Shown here piece by piece: positions 7,268 through 13,540 of a stretch of 13,622 nucleotides of DNA. The stretch spans positions 1 to 13,622 of the forward strand of contig JAHEEZ010000080.1 of the NCBI GenBank assembly GCA_024640445.1, read 5' to 3'. The notes beneath the pieces are model-generated. The model saw only the letters and a program-made list of their open reading frames with translations, was not told where the DNA came from and did no database searches. Each line of letters starts with the position of its first letter. The first letter of the stretch is position 1. The position numbers were made by a program, and so were the translations under genes. The DNA is from Acidobacteriota bacterium. Lineage in GTDB: Bacteria > Acidobacteriota > Blastocatellia > Pyrinomonadales > Pyrinomonadaceae.

Positions 7268-7864
7268 CTACTTCAACGGATTCGGAACCCTGAAAGCTAC
7301 ATCGACCGGCACGACCCGCTTGAAACTGAAACCGTATTTCTTGAATCTTCCGAAGACAAAGATCCTTCCCTTTACCTCCCATTCTGGACTGCCTCCATCG
7401 ATCTCGTCAGCCGCTCCCCGGATCGCGGAAGGGATGCTGACAGTGATCTCCAACGGTTTCGGCAGACTGACCATTTCGCCGTTGTGAAAATCAAAACTGT
7501 CCCGGTACTCGCGAATCTCTACCGGCAGCCCGTTCACGGTGAAGTCGCGGAAAGTCAGAAATTCGATCTTGCCGCTCTTGCCCTCCGCGGTCAGACTTCC
7601 CGGCACTAAGAAAGTGACACCGTCGAGACCCAGATCGGAGAATTCCGGATCACCGAATTCGAGATAGACCGAAGCGTCCCGCTTTTCCGCAGAAGCTTCA
7701 TCGTTTGCCACGGACAAGTCTGTCCTGTGGACCTTATATCCGCGTATCTTGTTTGGTAACTCCTGGGCGGCGGAAGCCGCGCAGAGGACGGCGAGGATAA
7801 AGAAAGCGACCGGGAGCCGCTTACCCGGAACTTGCCTTCTTCGTTTCACTGATCTCGGCATCAT
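7268..7864 (-). CDS. Small secreted protein of unknown function, start inside nusB
   Basis: 198 aa. A basic N-terminus (KRRRQVPGKR) and hydrophobic stretch (LPVAFFILAVLCAASA) form a signal peptide, with likely cleavage after residue 33 (SAA before QE). No lipobox. The remainder is beta-rich with alternating hydrophobics (GVTFLVPGSLTAEGKSGKIEFLTFRDFTVNGLPVEI) and two similar Phe/Lys turns near the end; it ends VDVAFRVPNPLK. I do not recognise the family. The 5' end overlaps the 3' end of nusB by 44 bp in another frame, so it is probably translated by coupling with nusB. The start is uncertain: ATG 7864, ATG 7861 or an internal GTG all keep the signal peptide. The signal peptide and complete frame suggest a real gene rather than a shadow. 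Its stop faces psuG 2 bp away. Confidence 0.75.
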   Translation of the reverse strand: MMPRSVKRRRQVPGKRLPVAFFILAVLCAASAAQELPNKIRGYKVHRTDLSVANDEASAEKRDASVYLEFGDPEFSDLGLDGVTFLVPGSLTAEGKSGKIEFLTFRDFTVNGLPVEIREYRDSFDFHNGEMVSLPKPLEITVSIPSAIRGAADEIDGGSPEWEVKGRIFVFGRFKKYGFSFKRVVPVDVAFRVPNPLK

Positions 7865-8321
7865 CTTCCGGTTCTGAAGCGTCCGGTTCGGTGTCGACTT
7901 TTTCAGGATTCTCTTTTTCGAGGTCCTGTTTGATCGCGTCGAGTATTCCGTTTATGAACTGAGTCGCCTCGTAGGTTGAAAACCTTCGCGCTATTTCAAG
8001 CGCTTCGTTGATGACTACCGTGTGGGGGGTGCTTTCGAAAAGAAATTCGTTTACGGCGAGGCGAAGAATGTTTCGATCGACGACGGCCATACGCTCGATG
8101 CGCCAGTGCTCTGCGCGCGTGCGGATCTTGTTGTCAATATCCTCAAGCCTGTCCAGTGTGCCTATGACAAGATTGTCCGCGAACTGCCGCGTCGGAAGGT
8201 CGATGTCCGAACTCAGCTCTCCCCAGAAGTCATGGACAAGTCTTTGCCCGCTGACATTCGATACATCAGCGGCAAACAGCATTTGCAATGCGCACTCGCG
8301 CGCCTTACGCCTTGCTCCCAT
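7821..8321 (-). CDS. nusB: Transcription antitermination factor NusB
   Basis: 166 aa. Binds NusE (S10) and boxA RNA to build antitermination complexes, notably on rRNA operons. RRKARECALQMLFAADV is the typical first helix with the Arg-rich boxA-binding end. VIGTLDRLEDIDNKI, ERMAVVDRNILRLAVNEFLF, TPHTVVINEALEIARRFST and FINGILDAI are all standard NusB segments. The core ends near residue 134. The remaining 32 residues are an acidic, low-complexity extension (EKENPEKVDTEPDASEPEDDAE) longer than in most family members. It is that extension which overlaps the next gene. It lies 12 nt downstream of ribH, an arrangement seen in many bacteria. Shine-Dalgarno weak. Confidence 0.95.
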   Translation of the reverse strand: MGARRKARECALQMLFAADVSNVSGQRLVHDFWGELSSDIDLPTRQFADNLVIGTLDRLEDIDNKIRTRAEHWRIERMAVVDRNILRLAVNEFLFESTPHTVVINEALEIARRFSTYEATQFINGILDAIKQDLEKENPEKVDTEPDASEPEDDAEISETKKASSG

Positions 8322-8333
8322 ATTACTTAGTTA

Positions 8334-8849
8334 TCAAACCGCGTGCGGAAACGTCGCGTCTCCGCCGGCCTCCTCATCACCACCAACTTCTTTCAAGAGG
8401 CTCACGATCTCGACCGCCGACATAGCCGCGTCGAAACCTTTATTTCCGGCCTTTATTCCGCACCGGTTCAGGGCCTGCTCTACGGTATCAGCCGTAACGA
8501 CGCCGAAAAGCACCGGAACGTTGGTCGCCATAGCAGCCTGGGCAATTCCCTTTGCAGCCTCTCCGGCGACATAATCGAAATGCGGCGTCTCGCCGCGGAT
8601 CACCACTCCAATGCAAATTACGGCATTGAAATTCCCGGTCATCGCTACCTTTTTCGCGGTCAAAGGCAGTTCAAATGAACCGGGAACCTTATAGACTTCT
8701 ACATCCTCGCTTTCGGCTCCAAGCCGTTCAAGCGCATCCAGAGCGCCCGCAGTAAGCTTCGACGTCAGAAGCTCGTTCCAGCGCGATTCAATTATCGCGA
8801 ACCGGAAACCTTTTGCGCTCAATGACCCTTTGTGTATCTTTGGTTCCAA
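8334..8849 (-). CDS. ribH: 6,7-dimethyl-8-ribityllumazine synthase (TTG start)
   Basis: 171 aa. Condenses 5-amino-6-ribitylamino-uracil with 3,4-dihydroxy-2-butanone 4-phosphate, the penultimate step of riboflavin synthesis, usually as a pentamer or icosahedral shell. Numbering from TTG 8849: SRWN near the N-terminus (the aromatic stacks on the substrate ring), PGSFELP, GVVIRGETPHFDYV with catalytic His at 90, and the phosphate-binding NRCGIKAGNKG with Arg at 129. The tail GGDEEAGGDATFPHAV is an unconserved extension. Start choice: an ATG at 8882 would add 11 residues but lies at or before the predicted transcription start. TTG 8849 has a strong Shine-Dalgarno GGGGGAG (8863-8857) 7 nt away and gives the usual family N-terminus (EPKIHKGSLSAKGFRFAII). 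Leads ribH-nusB-small secreted protein. No FMN riboswitch is visible in the short leader. Confidence 0.95.
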   Translation of the reverse strand: MEPKIHKGSLSAKGFRFAIIESRWNELLTSKLTAGALDALERLGAESEDVEVYKVPGSFELPLTAKKVAMTGNFNAVICIGVVIRGETPHFDYVAGEAAKGIAQAAMATNVPVLFGVVTADTVEQALNRCGIKAGNKGFDAAMSAVEIVSLLKEVGGDEEAGGDATFPHAV

Positions 8850-8914
8850 ACCAATTCTCCCCCGCCGAAATTCGGCCTGCATCGTAGTATAGATGGCGCA
8901 TCAACTGCTTTCAA
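8850..8914 (-). promoter_or_regulatory. Promoter and ribosome binding site for ribH-nusB
   Basis: A near-consensus sigma70-type promoter: TTGAAA (8914-8909), a 17-bp spacer, TATACT (8891-8886), giving a start near 8880-8879. The Shine-Dalgarno GGGGGAG at 8863-8857 then serves the TTG at 8849. The leader would be about 30 nt. It lets ribH and nusB be transcribed independently of the two upstream genes. Confidence 0.65.
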
Positions 8915-8925
8915 GGAAGAAGCGG

Positions 8926-9495
8926 TCATTCGCCTTTGAATTTCGGCGTCCTCTTTTCAAGAAAGGCACACGTTCCTTCTTTCATGTCAGAAGTTTCAAA
9001 CAGCTCGGAAAAAAGCCTCAACTCCCCCGCCAATCCTTCTTCGAGGCTGCCTTTTGAACCATTTCTCACAGATGCGAGACAGGATCGAACAGCCGACTGC
9101 GACAGGCCCGCGATCGCCTCGGCAGTCTCGCGGGCCTTTTCCACCTCAAACCCGTCCGAGAACGCCGCATTCACGAGTCCCGAATCTACGGCATCGGGAG
9201 CCGGGAGCACTTCGTTGTCACGCAGTATTGATATGTCGTCCGACGCAAAACATAGATGAAAAGCGGCAACAAACCGCGCAGGCACGGCGCCGGTTCCCGA
9301 AACTGAAAGAATGACCGGTACGCGCGACCGCTCAACGGCTGCGGTCAGGTCGTTAAGAAATGTATCCTGCCCATCGCTGAATGTTTCAGATTCTGCCAAC
9401 ACCACCACGACCCTTACATCTGGCGCAAGCGACAAGATCTCTGCCGCCGCCTTCAGAAGGTCTTCCGTTCTCAGCTCGAGAATCTCTCCGCTCAT
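8926..9495 (-). CDS. Shortened crotonase (enoyl-CoA hydratase) family protein, probably without hydratase activity
   Basis: 189 aa against about 260 for the family. Crotonase landmarks remain at both ends: PDVRVVVVLAESETFSDGQD is the degraded first oxyanion-hole strand (normally ending in an AGxD-type motif), RVPVILSVSGTGAVPARFVAAFHLCFASDDISI matches the kPviAavnGxxxGgGxxlalxcDxxia segment with the Gly-rich oxyanion turn lost, and SGLVNAAF then ETAEAIAGLSQSAV are the later helices. The end, ETSDMKEGTCAFLEKRTPKFKGE, is the classic crotonase C-terminus. Missing is the block of about 60 residues between the second oxyanion strand and the GLVN helix that normally holds the catalytic Glu residues. 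The frame is open and its start is 2 nt from the upstream flippase-like stop, so it is expressed as a coupled gene, not an obvious pseudogene. A regulatory or structural role is possible; its substrate is unknown. Confidence 0.75.
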   Translation of the reverse strand: MSGEILELRTEDLLKAAAEILSLAPDVRVVVVLAESETFSDGQDTFLNDLTAAVERSRVPVILSVSGTGAVPARFVAAFHLCFASDDISILRDNEVLPAPDAVDSGLVNAAFSDGFEVEKARETAEAIAGLSQSAVRSCLASVRNGSKGSLEEGLAGELRLFSELFETSDMKEGTCAFLEKRTPKFKGE

Positions 9496-9497
9496 AC

Positions 9498-10586
9498 TCA
9501 GTCTTCAGTAACCTCGCCCTGGGAATGCTTGTGCGCCCGTCTGATCTCGCGAAGCGTTAAACCGCGCTTGATGATCAATAGAATCCCGACAAGAGTCCAG
9601 AAGAAGATCCTCGCCTTCCGCACGATCGCAAGGGTCACTCCGGTCCCGGCACCAAGCGCCAGCACTTTTACGATGAACTCAGCTCCCGCCTCATCGACAC
9701 CTATCAAGAACGGGATCAGCTTGAATACGACAGTGATGAGCCGGCTGACCGATTCAAGGAAGAACGCGGAACTTATCGAGGGCAACCCGGGCGAGATCTT
9801 AGAGAGAATGAACAGCACTTCCGTGATCCCGAGCGCATGAAAGACTACCTGAAGCAAGAGCAGGGGGAGGAATCGGCCCGGGTAGCGCCGGTAAAAACCG
9901 TAGATCAGATTCTCAAAAAGCCGCACCTGCAGTCGACCGCTTTCCAGTACACGAGTGAAAAAGCCCCTGTTGTAGAGCGCGTCGCAAATGCCGCTCGCCC
10001 AATGCCATCGTCTGACGACCATCAAGCCGCCAAACACGATCAAAAGGACGATAAGTACGATCATCGTATCGATGACCACTACCCAGGATTCATCAAGCGG
10101 GAATCCACGCAGAAACAAGACTGCTCCCGCGCAAATAAATATGCTGGTCGCAAGAGAATAGAAGAGATTCTCGGTCGCCACAGACGACAGGCCGACAACG
10201 AGCGGGACTTTCTTTCTCACAGCAACCGCCTTCGCTGTCCCGCTAACCAGAATGCCTAGCGGGATCATGCTGCTGAGCGCCTCGCCGATGATCACCGCCG
10301 GGAAAGTATCCCTGAATCCGAGTTCGTACGGCTCATAGACCGACAGCCGCCAGGCCGTTGCCCTAACAGAGATTCTCAGCAGGTAGATCAGAAGAATGAG
10401 AGAAAAACCGGAAACACCGATCTTGGCGACTCCGTCCGTGATCTGGCCGAAACCAGTGGAATAGATGAAATATCCGAAAAGGCCAAGGCCGCACAGCGTA
10501 AAAACGACGCCGGCCGCTTTGAGCCTTTTCATAGCCCTTCGCGCCGGCGCCCCTGTCTCATTCCCGGAACTGACTTGCGTTGCCAT
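9498..10586 (-). CDS. Flippase-like (LPG synthase TM / UPF0104) integral membrane protein
   Basis: 362 aa. About eight membrane segments, roughly at 24-43, 58-76, 95-115, 134-158, 168-191, 240-262, 283-305 and 313-340, with a basic cytoplasmic tail (KRGLTLREIRRAHKH). The GEALSSMIPLGILVSGTAKAVAVR segment and the IPFLIGVDEAG segment match the conserved positions of the lysylphosphatidylglycerol synthase transmembrane/flippase-like family (in which P-x-G-x-G-V-x-E is typical). Relatives move or modify lipids, for example MprF flippase domains and HpnL in hopanoid gene sets. No synthase domain is attached here and no hopanoid gene is nearby, so the cargo cannot be named. It is followed 2 nt later by the shortened crotonase. 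It faces an acyl-CoA dehydrogenase divergently, with 69 bp between the starts. Confidence 0.82.
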   Translation of the reverse strand: MATQVSSGNETGAPARRAMKRLKAAGVVFTLCGLGLFGYFIYSTGFGQITDGVAKIGVSGFSLILLIYLLRISVRATAWRLSVYEPYELGFRDTFPAVIIGEALSSMIPLGILVSGTAKAVAVRKKVPLVVGLSSVATENLFYSLATSIFICAGAVLFLRGFPLDESWVVVIDTMIVLIVLLIVFGGLMVVRRWHWASGICDALYNRGFFTRVLESGRLQVRLFENLIYGFYRRYPGRFLPLLLLQVVFHALGITEVLFILSKISPGLPSISSAFFLESVSRLITVVFKLIPFLIGVDEAGAEFIVKVLALGAGTGVTLAIVRKARIFFWTLVGILLIIKRGLTLREIRRAHKHSQGEVTED

Positions 10587-10655
10587 TAGTACGTGCGTCT
10601 ACTAAAATGACATCATAACTTATCAAACAACAAATAATTAAACAGGGACATTGTT
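10587..10655. promoter_or_regulatory. Short AT-rich divergent promoter region
   Basis: This 69-bp gap must hold the 5' signals for both the flippase-like gene (minus) and the acyl-CoA dehydrogenase (plus). On the plus strand, AATAAT (10633-10638) is a -10 candidate and ATGACA (10607-10612) a -35-like match, but their 20-bp spacing is long. On the minus strand, TATGAT (10617-10612) is a -10 candidate without a clear -35. A weak Shine-Dalgarno GGGA precedes the dehydrogenase ATG. The two transcription units may compete or be co-regulated; no operator repeat is evident. Confidence 0.3.
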
Positions 10656-11837
10656 ATGAGCGCTACCCAAATGGAACAAGAGGCTTTGAGACCCGCATTG
10701 ACGGTGTTATCGGAAGAGGAAGAGATGTTCAGGGCAAGTTTCCGAGAGTTCGCTGAAGGCGAAGTACTGCCGCGAGTGGATTCGATGGAGAAGGCCGGTA
10801 AACTGGACCCGGAGCTTATCAAGCAGTGCTTCGAGATCGGTCTGATGGCGATCGAGACGCCGGAAGAGTACGGAGGCGCGGGGTCGACATTTTTTAATGC
10901 GATCCTCGCGATCGAGGAACTTGCGCGCGTGGACGCGTCAACCTCGGTGTTCGTGGACGTCCAGAACACCCTTGTGACAAACGCTATCAAGAAATGGGGG
11001 AACGAGGACCAGCGGAAGAAGTACCTCACCCAAATGGCGGAATCGAAGGTCGGAGCCTACGCATTGAGCGAAGCCGGAAGCGGTTCCGACGCTTTCGCTC
11101 TCAAGACCCGGGCGGTCGACAAAGGTGATCATTTTGAGATCACGGGACAGAAGCTTTGGATCACGAACGGCAATGAGGCGGAGATCTTCGTACTTTTCGC
11201 TACGGTCGATCCCGAAGCTGGATACAAGGGAATAACGGCGTTCATCGTCGAAAAGGACTTCGAGGGTTTCGCTGTAGGAGAGAAAGAGAACAAGGTCGGC
11301 ATCAGGGCAAGTTCCACCACGGAACTGATCCTCGACAACTGCATCGTGCCAAAGGAAAATCTTTTGGGCGAAGTAGGCAGGGGATACAAGATCTCTATCG
11401 AAACTTTGAATGAAGGCAGGATAGGCATTGCGGCGCAGATGGTCGGTATCGCACAGGGCGCGTATGAAAACGCCTTGAAGTACACGGCGGAACGCGAACA
11501 GTTTGGAGGTGCTCTGAACAGTTTTCAGGCGGTCCAGTTCCAGCTCGCCGAGATGGCGGTGGATATCGAGGCGGCTCGCCTCCTGACCTACAACGCCGCC
11601 AGGCTGAAAGACGCGGGACTGCCTTTCCTGAAAGAAGCGGCGATAGCGAAACTCTACACATCGCGAGTTGCCGAGAAGGTTTCTTCGATGGCGATCGAAC
11701 TTTACGGCGGCTATGGGTACGTGAAGGACTATCCGGTGGAGAAATTCTGGCGCGACTCGAAGATCGGGGCGATCTACGAAGGAACATCGAACATGCAGCT
11801 CCAGACGATCGCGAAACTGATCACGAGCGGGAAGTAA
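10656..11837 (+). CDS. Short/branched-chain acyl-CoA dehydrogenase
   Basis: 393 aa, full length. FAD-dependent oxidation of an acyl-CoA to the 2-enoyl-CoA, passing electrons to ETF. FAD/substrate motifs are AYALSEAGSGSDAFALKTRA (134-153) and LWITNG (167-172). The C-terminal helical domain has LNEGRIGIAAQMVGIAQGAY and REQFGGALNSFQAVQFQLAEM. The catalytic base is E375 in IGAIYEGTSNMQ. The segments IGLMAIETPEEYGGAG, IEELARVDAS and DVQNTLVTNAI match vertebrate ACADSB (2-methyl-branched acyl-CoA dehydrogenase), better than medium- or long-chain types from memory. This suggests isoleucine-derived 2-methylbutyryl-CoA or short straight-chain substrates. Single-gene unit with an intrinsic terminator 17 nt after the stop. 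The neighbouring crotonase-like gene is on the opposite strand and lacks an active site, so it is not its hydratase partner. Confidence 0.95.
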   Translation: MSATQMEQEALRPALTVLSEEEEMFRASFREFAEGEVLPRVDSMEKAGKLDPELIKQCFEIGLMAIETPEEYGGAGSTFFNAILAIEELARVDASTSVFVDVQNTLVTNAIKKWGNEDQRKKYLTQMAESKVGAYALSEAGSGSDAFALKTRAVDKGDHFEITGQKLWITNGNEAEIFVLFATVDPEAGYKGITAFIVEKDFEGFAVGEKENKVGIRASSTTELILDNCIVPKENLLGEVGRGYKISIETLNEGRIGIAAQMVGIAQGAYENALKYTAEREQFGGALNSFQAVQFQLAEMAVDIEAARLLTYNAARLKDAGLPFLKEAAIAKLYTSRVAEKVSSMAIELYGGYGYVKDYPVEKFWRDSKIGAIYEGTSNMQLQTIAKLITSGK

Positions 11838-11854
11838 CTGCTTTTATAGGGATG

Positions 11855-11881
11855 AAAGGGGATTGGCGCTAATCCCCTTTT
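11855..11881 (+). terminator. Intrinsic terminator after the acyl-CoA dehydrogenase
   Basis: A perfect 10-bp stem AAAGGGGATT (11855-11864) and AATCCCCTTT (11871-11880) with a GGCGCT loop, ending in four Ts (11878-11881). The A-tract on the 5' arm makes it usable in both directions, but the minus strand has no gene ending nearby. The stem contains the TTG that would begin the longest frame of the next gene, which argues against that start. Confidence 0.8.
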
Positions 11882-11898
11882 ACCTTCAGACATACACC

Positions 11899-11934
11899 TT
11901 GCATCCAGCCCGTCTGTGCAGTATTGTTTCATCT
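11899..11934 (+). promoter_or_regulatory. Promoter for the radical SAM gene, apparently leaderless
   Basis: TTGCAT (11899-11904), a 17-bp spacer and TATTGT (11922-11927) form a sigma70-like promoter. The GTG start codon begins 7 nt after the -10 (11935), exactly where transcription is expected to start, and no Shine-Dalgarno precedes it. Confidence 0.45.
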
Positions 11935-12936
11935 GTGCGACACGCTGAAAATCCTCCAAATCCTTATCATAAATACACCGCGGAATACGTCGGTGAGCCT
12001 CCGGATACAAAACTCGAGATCTTCGAAGAAACGGCGACAAAGTCGATGATCGTCAAGAGCTGGTCTCCGGACCTGGGAAGGCGTTTTGTCGTTAATTGTT
12101 ACCGGGGATGCGTTCACGGATGCACATATTGTTTCGCGAGGCAATACCACGAGATGATCGGATTCGGGGCCGGGACCGATTTCGAAACGAAACTTGTGGC
12201 GAAAGTGAATGCTCCGGAAGTCCTTCGGAACGAGCTAAAACGGACCCGACAGAAGATCCCTTATCTTGAATTCTCATTTGCTTCCGATCCTTATGTACCG
12301 ATCGAGGCCAACTACGAACTCACTCGAGGGTGCCTGGAGGTCTGCCGAGAATTCCGAATCCCCGTCTTTGTTCTGACAAAATCGCCTCTTGTAACCAGAG
12401 ACCTCGATATTCTCAAAGACCTGGACGCGACAGTCGGTTTCTCGATACCCTTTCTTTCGGTCAAGACCTCGAAGCCTTTCGAGCCTTACGTACCAACTCC
12501 GGAAGCCAGATTCAGAGCTATGGAAAAGGTCGCAGCGGAAGGTATCACAGTGGCACTCGCCCTCGCGCCGGTGATACCCGGCTACAACGATCAGGAGATC
12601 CCGGAAATACTAAAGAAGGCGAGAGAGTGCGGTGCCTCAAAGGCCTTTATGAGCCTTGTGCACTTTGCCACCGAATCTGTAGAGGAGTACTTTTTGAAGA
12701 GGCTGAACGAAGAGCTCCCGACGAAGGCCGCCAAGATCGAGAACAGGATAAAAGGGGAAAAGGGCGGTTCGATGATCCACCGCTCTATGACGGAGAGAAA
12801 TGCGGGGCGCACCGAGAGCTGGAAGGTGATAAAGGACGTATTCGAACTTCATATGAGAAAGCTCGGTTACGAAAAGTACGAAAGGGTGGAACCCGGGATC
12901 CGACAAAGCCTGCCGGTCCAGCGCAGTTTGTTTTGA
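11935..12936 (+). CDS. Radical SAM protein, SplB/PA0069-Rv2578c-like
   Basis: 333 aa from GTG 11935. A cytoplasmic 4Fe-4S enzyme using S-adenosylmethionine. The cluster motif is Y-R-G-C-V-H-G-C-T-Y-C, a canonical CxxxCxxC at C59, C63 and C66. NCYRGCVHGCTYCFARQYHEMIGFGAGTDFETKL closely resembles the bacterial PA0069/Rv2578c family, distantly related to spore photoproduct lyase (SplB). Later segments include FSFASDPYVPIEANYELTRGCLEV and VALALAPVIPGYND, matching the SAM-binding barrel strands. The substrate of this family is not established, to my knowledge. The longer frame from TTG 11863 starts within the upstream terminator stem, so I chose GTG 11935, which gives MRHAENPPNPYHKYTAEYVG and sits at a predicted transcription start. 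The stop is 2 nt before the GNAT start, so the pair is co-translated. Confidence 0.88.
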   Translation: MRHAENPPNPYHKYTAEYVGEPPDTKLEIFEETATKSMIVKSWSPDLGRRFVVNCYRGCVHGCTYCFARQYHEMIGFGAGTDFETKLVAKVNAPEVLRNELKRTRQKIPYLEFSFASDPYVPIEANYELTRGCLEVCREFRIPVFVLTKSPLVTRDLDILKDLDATVGFSIPFLSVKTSKPFEPYVPTPEARFRAMEKVAAEGITVALALAPVIPGYNDQEIPEILKKARECGASKAFMSLVHFATESVEEYFLKRLNEELPTKAAKIENRIKGEKGGSMIHRSMTERNAGRTESWKVIKDVFELHMRKLGYEKYERVEPGIRQSLPVQRSLF

Positions 12937-12938
12937 AG

Positions 12939-13481
12939 ATGACGATGAGTGAGTTTCTGATAAGACGCGCAGGCCTCGACGATGCACGGACGATTTCGAG
13001 GCTTTCGACCGAGACGTTCTGGGAAACCTACAGCGAGAATCCCAATTCGGACAACGACGACATCCGCAAGTATATGGCTAAGGCCTATGACGTCGATCTG
13101 CTGGCAGAAGAACTCAAATCCGGCTCTATAGTGTTCCTGTTGGCAGAGATTGACGACAGATTAGCGGGATATGCAAGACTCTCATTCGGCGAGTTTGCGG
13201 AGGGTGTCGACGGCGTCGAGCCGATGGAGATCAACCGGATCTACCTTCTTCGTGAGTTCCAGGGACTTGGTTTCGGAAAGAGGCTCATTGATGCTTGCTT
13301 CAATGTGGCAAAAGAGAAATCGTGCGACACTGTCTGGCTAAGTGTTTGGAAACATAATCCTGAAGCCAAAGGGTTCTATGAGAAGATGGGATTCCAGAGC
13401 GTCGGCAGGGTCATGTTTGACCTGGGGGGAACGATGCATGAGGACATTGTAATGTCGCTTAGAGTAGATGGCGGATCGTGA
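12939..13481 (+). CDS. GNAT-family N-acetyltransferase
   Basis: 180 aa. Acetyl-CoA-dependent N-acetyltransferase, target unknown. The N-terminus FLIRRAGLDDARTISRLSTETFWETY is the usual first strand and helix. Motif A is INRIYLLREFQGLGFGKRLIDACFNVA, with acetyl-CoA pyrophosphate loop Q108-G-L-G-F-G, and motif B is VWLSVWKHNPEAKGFYEKMGFQSVGR. The arrangement WxxN/HNxxAxxFYxKxGF is typical of RimI/PaiA-like enzymes; the FWETYSENPNSDNDDIRKYM stretch after helix 1 resembles the PaiA-type group. The start is ATG 12939, 2 nt after the radical SAM stop; a second ATG at 12945 is also possible. The open frame continues upstream to 12330, but that part only shadows the radical SAM gene. The stop codon lies inside the first unit of the heptamer repeat. 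Confidence 0.93.
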   Translation: MTMSEFLIRRAGLDDARTISRLSTETFWETYSENPNSDNDDIRKYMAKAYDVDLLAEELKSGSIVFLLAEIDDRLAGYARLSFGEFAEGVDGVEPMEINRIYLLREFQGLGFGKRLIDACFNVAKEKSCDTVWLSVWKHNPEAKGFYEKMGFQSVGRVMFDLGGTMHEDIVMSLRVDGGS

Positions 13482-13540
13482 ATCGGGAACGGTGAATGGT
13501 GAATCGTGAATCGTGAATGGTGAATGGTGAATGGTGAAAG
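13478..13540 (+). repeat. Tandem heptamer array, nine units of GTGAATS
   Basis: Nine consecutive 7-bp units: GTGAATC, GGGAACG (degenerate), GTGAATG, GTGAATC, GTGAATC, GTGAATG, GTGAATG, GTGAATG and GTGAAAG (partly degenerate). The seventh base alternates C or G. The first unit supplies the GNAT TGA stop (13479-13481). Similar short tandemly repeated heptamers are known in cyanobacteria and other genomes. The two degenerate units lie near the ends, as expected for a decaying slippage-prone array. Confidence 0.93.

Noticed and set aside
7262..7270. Bidirectional terminator between the convergent psuG and the small secreted gene
   Set aside because: Only 2 bp separate the stops and I see no inverted repeat with a T-run around them.
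8008..8574. Plus-strand frame of 188 codons across nusB and ribH
   Set aside because: Antisense to two well-supported genes; Ser-rich low-information translation.
12330..12938. Upstream part of the long frame that continues into the GNAT gene, suggesting a 383-aa fusion protein
   Set aside because: It overlaps the radical SAM gene in another frame and has a composition typical of a shadow (Arg/Gly-rich, no domain). The GNAT domain has its own ATG right after the radical SAM stop.
13478..13540. Possible CRISPR array
   Set aside because: Units are 7 bp and directly abutting, with no spacers and no cas genes.
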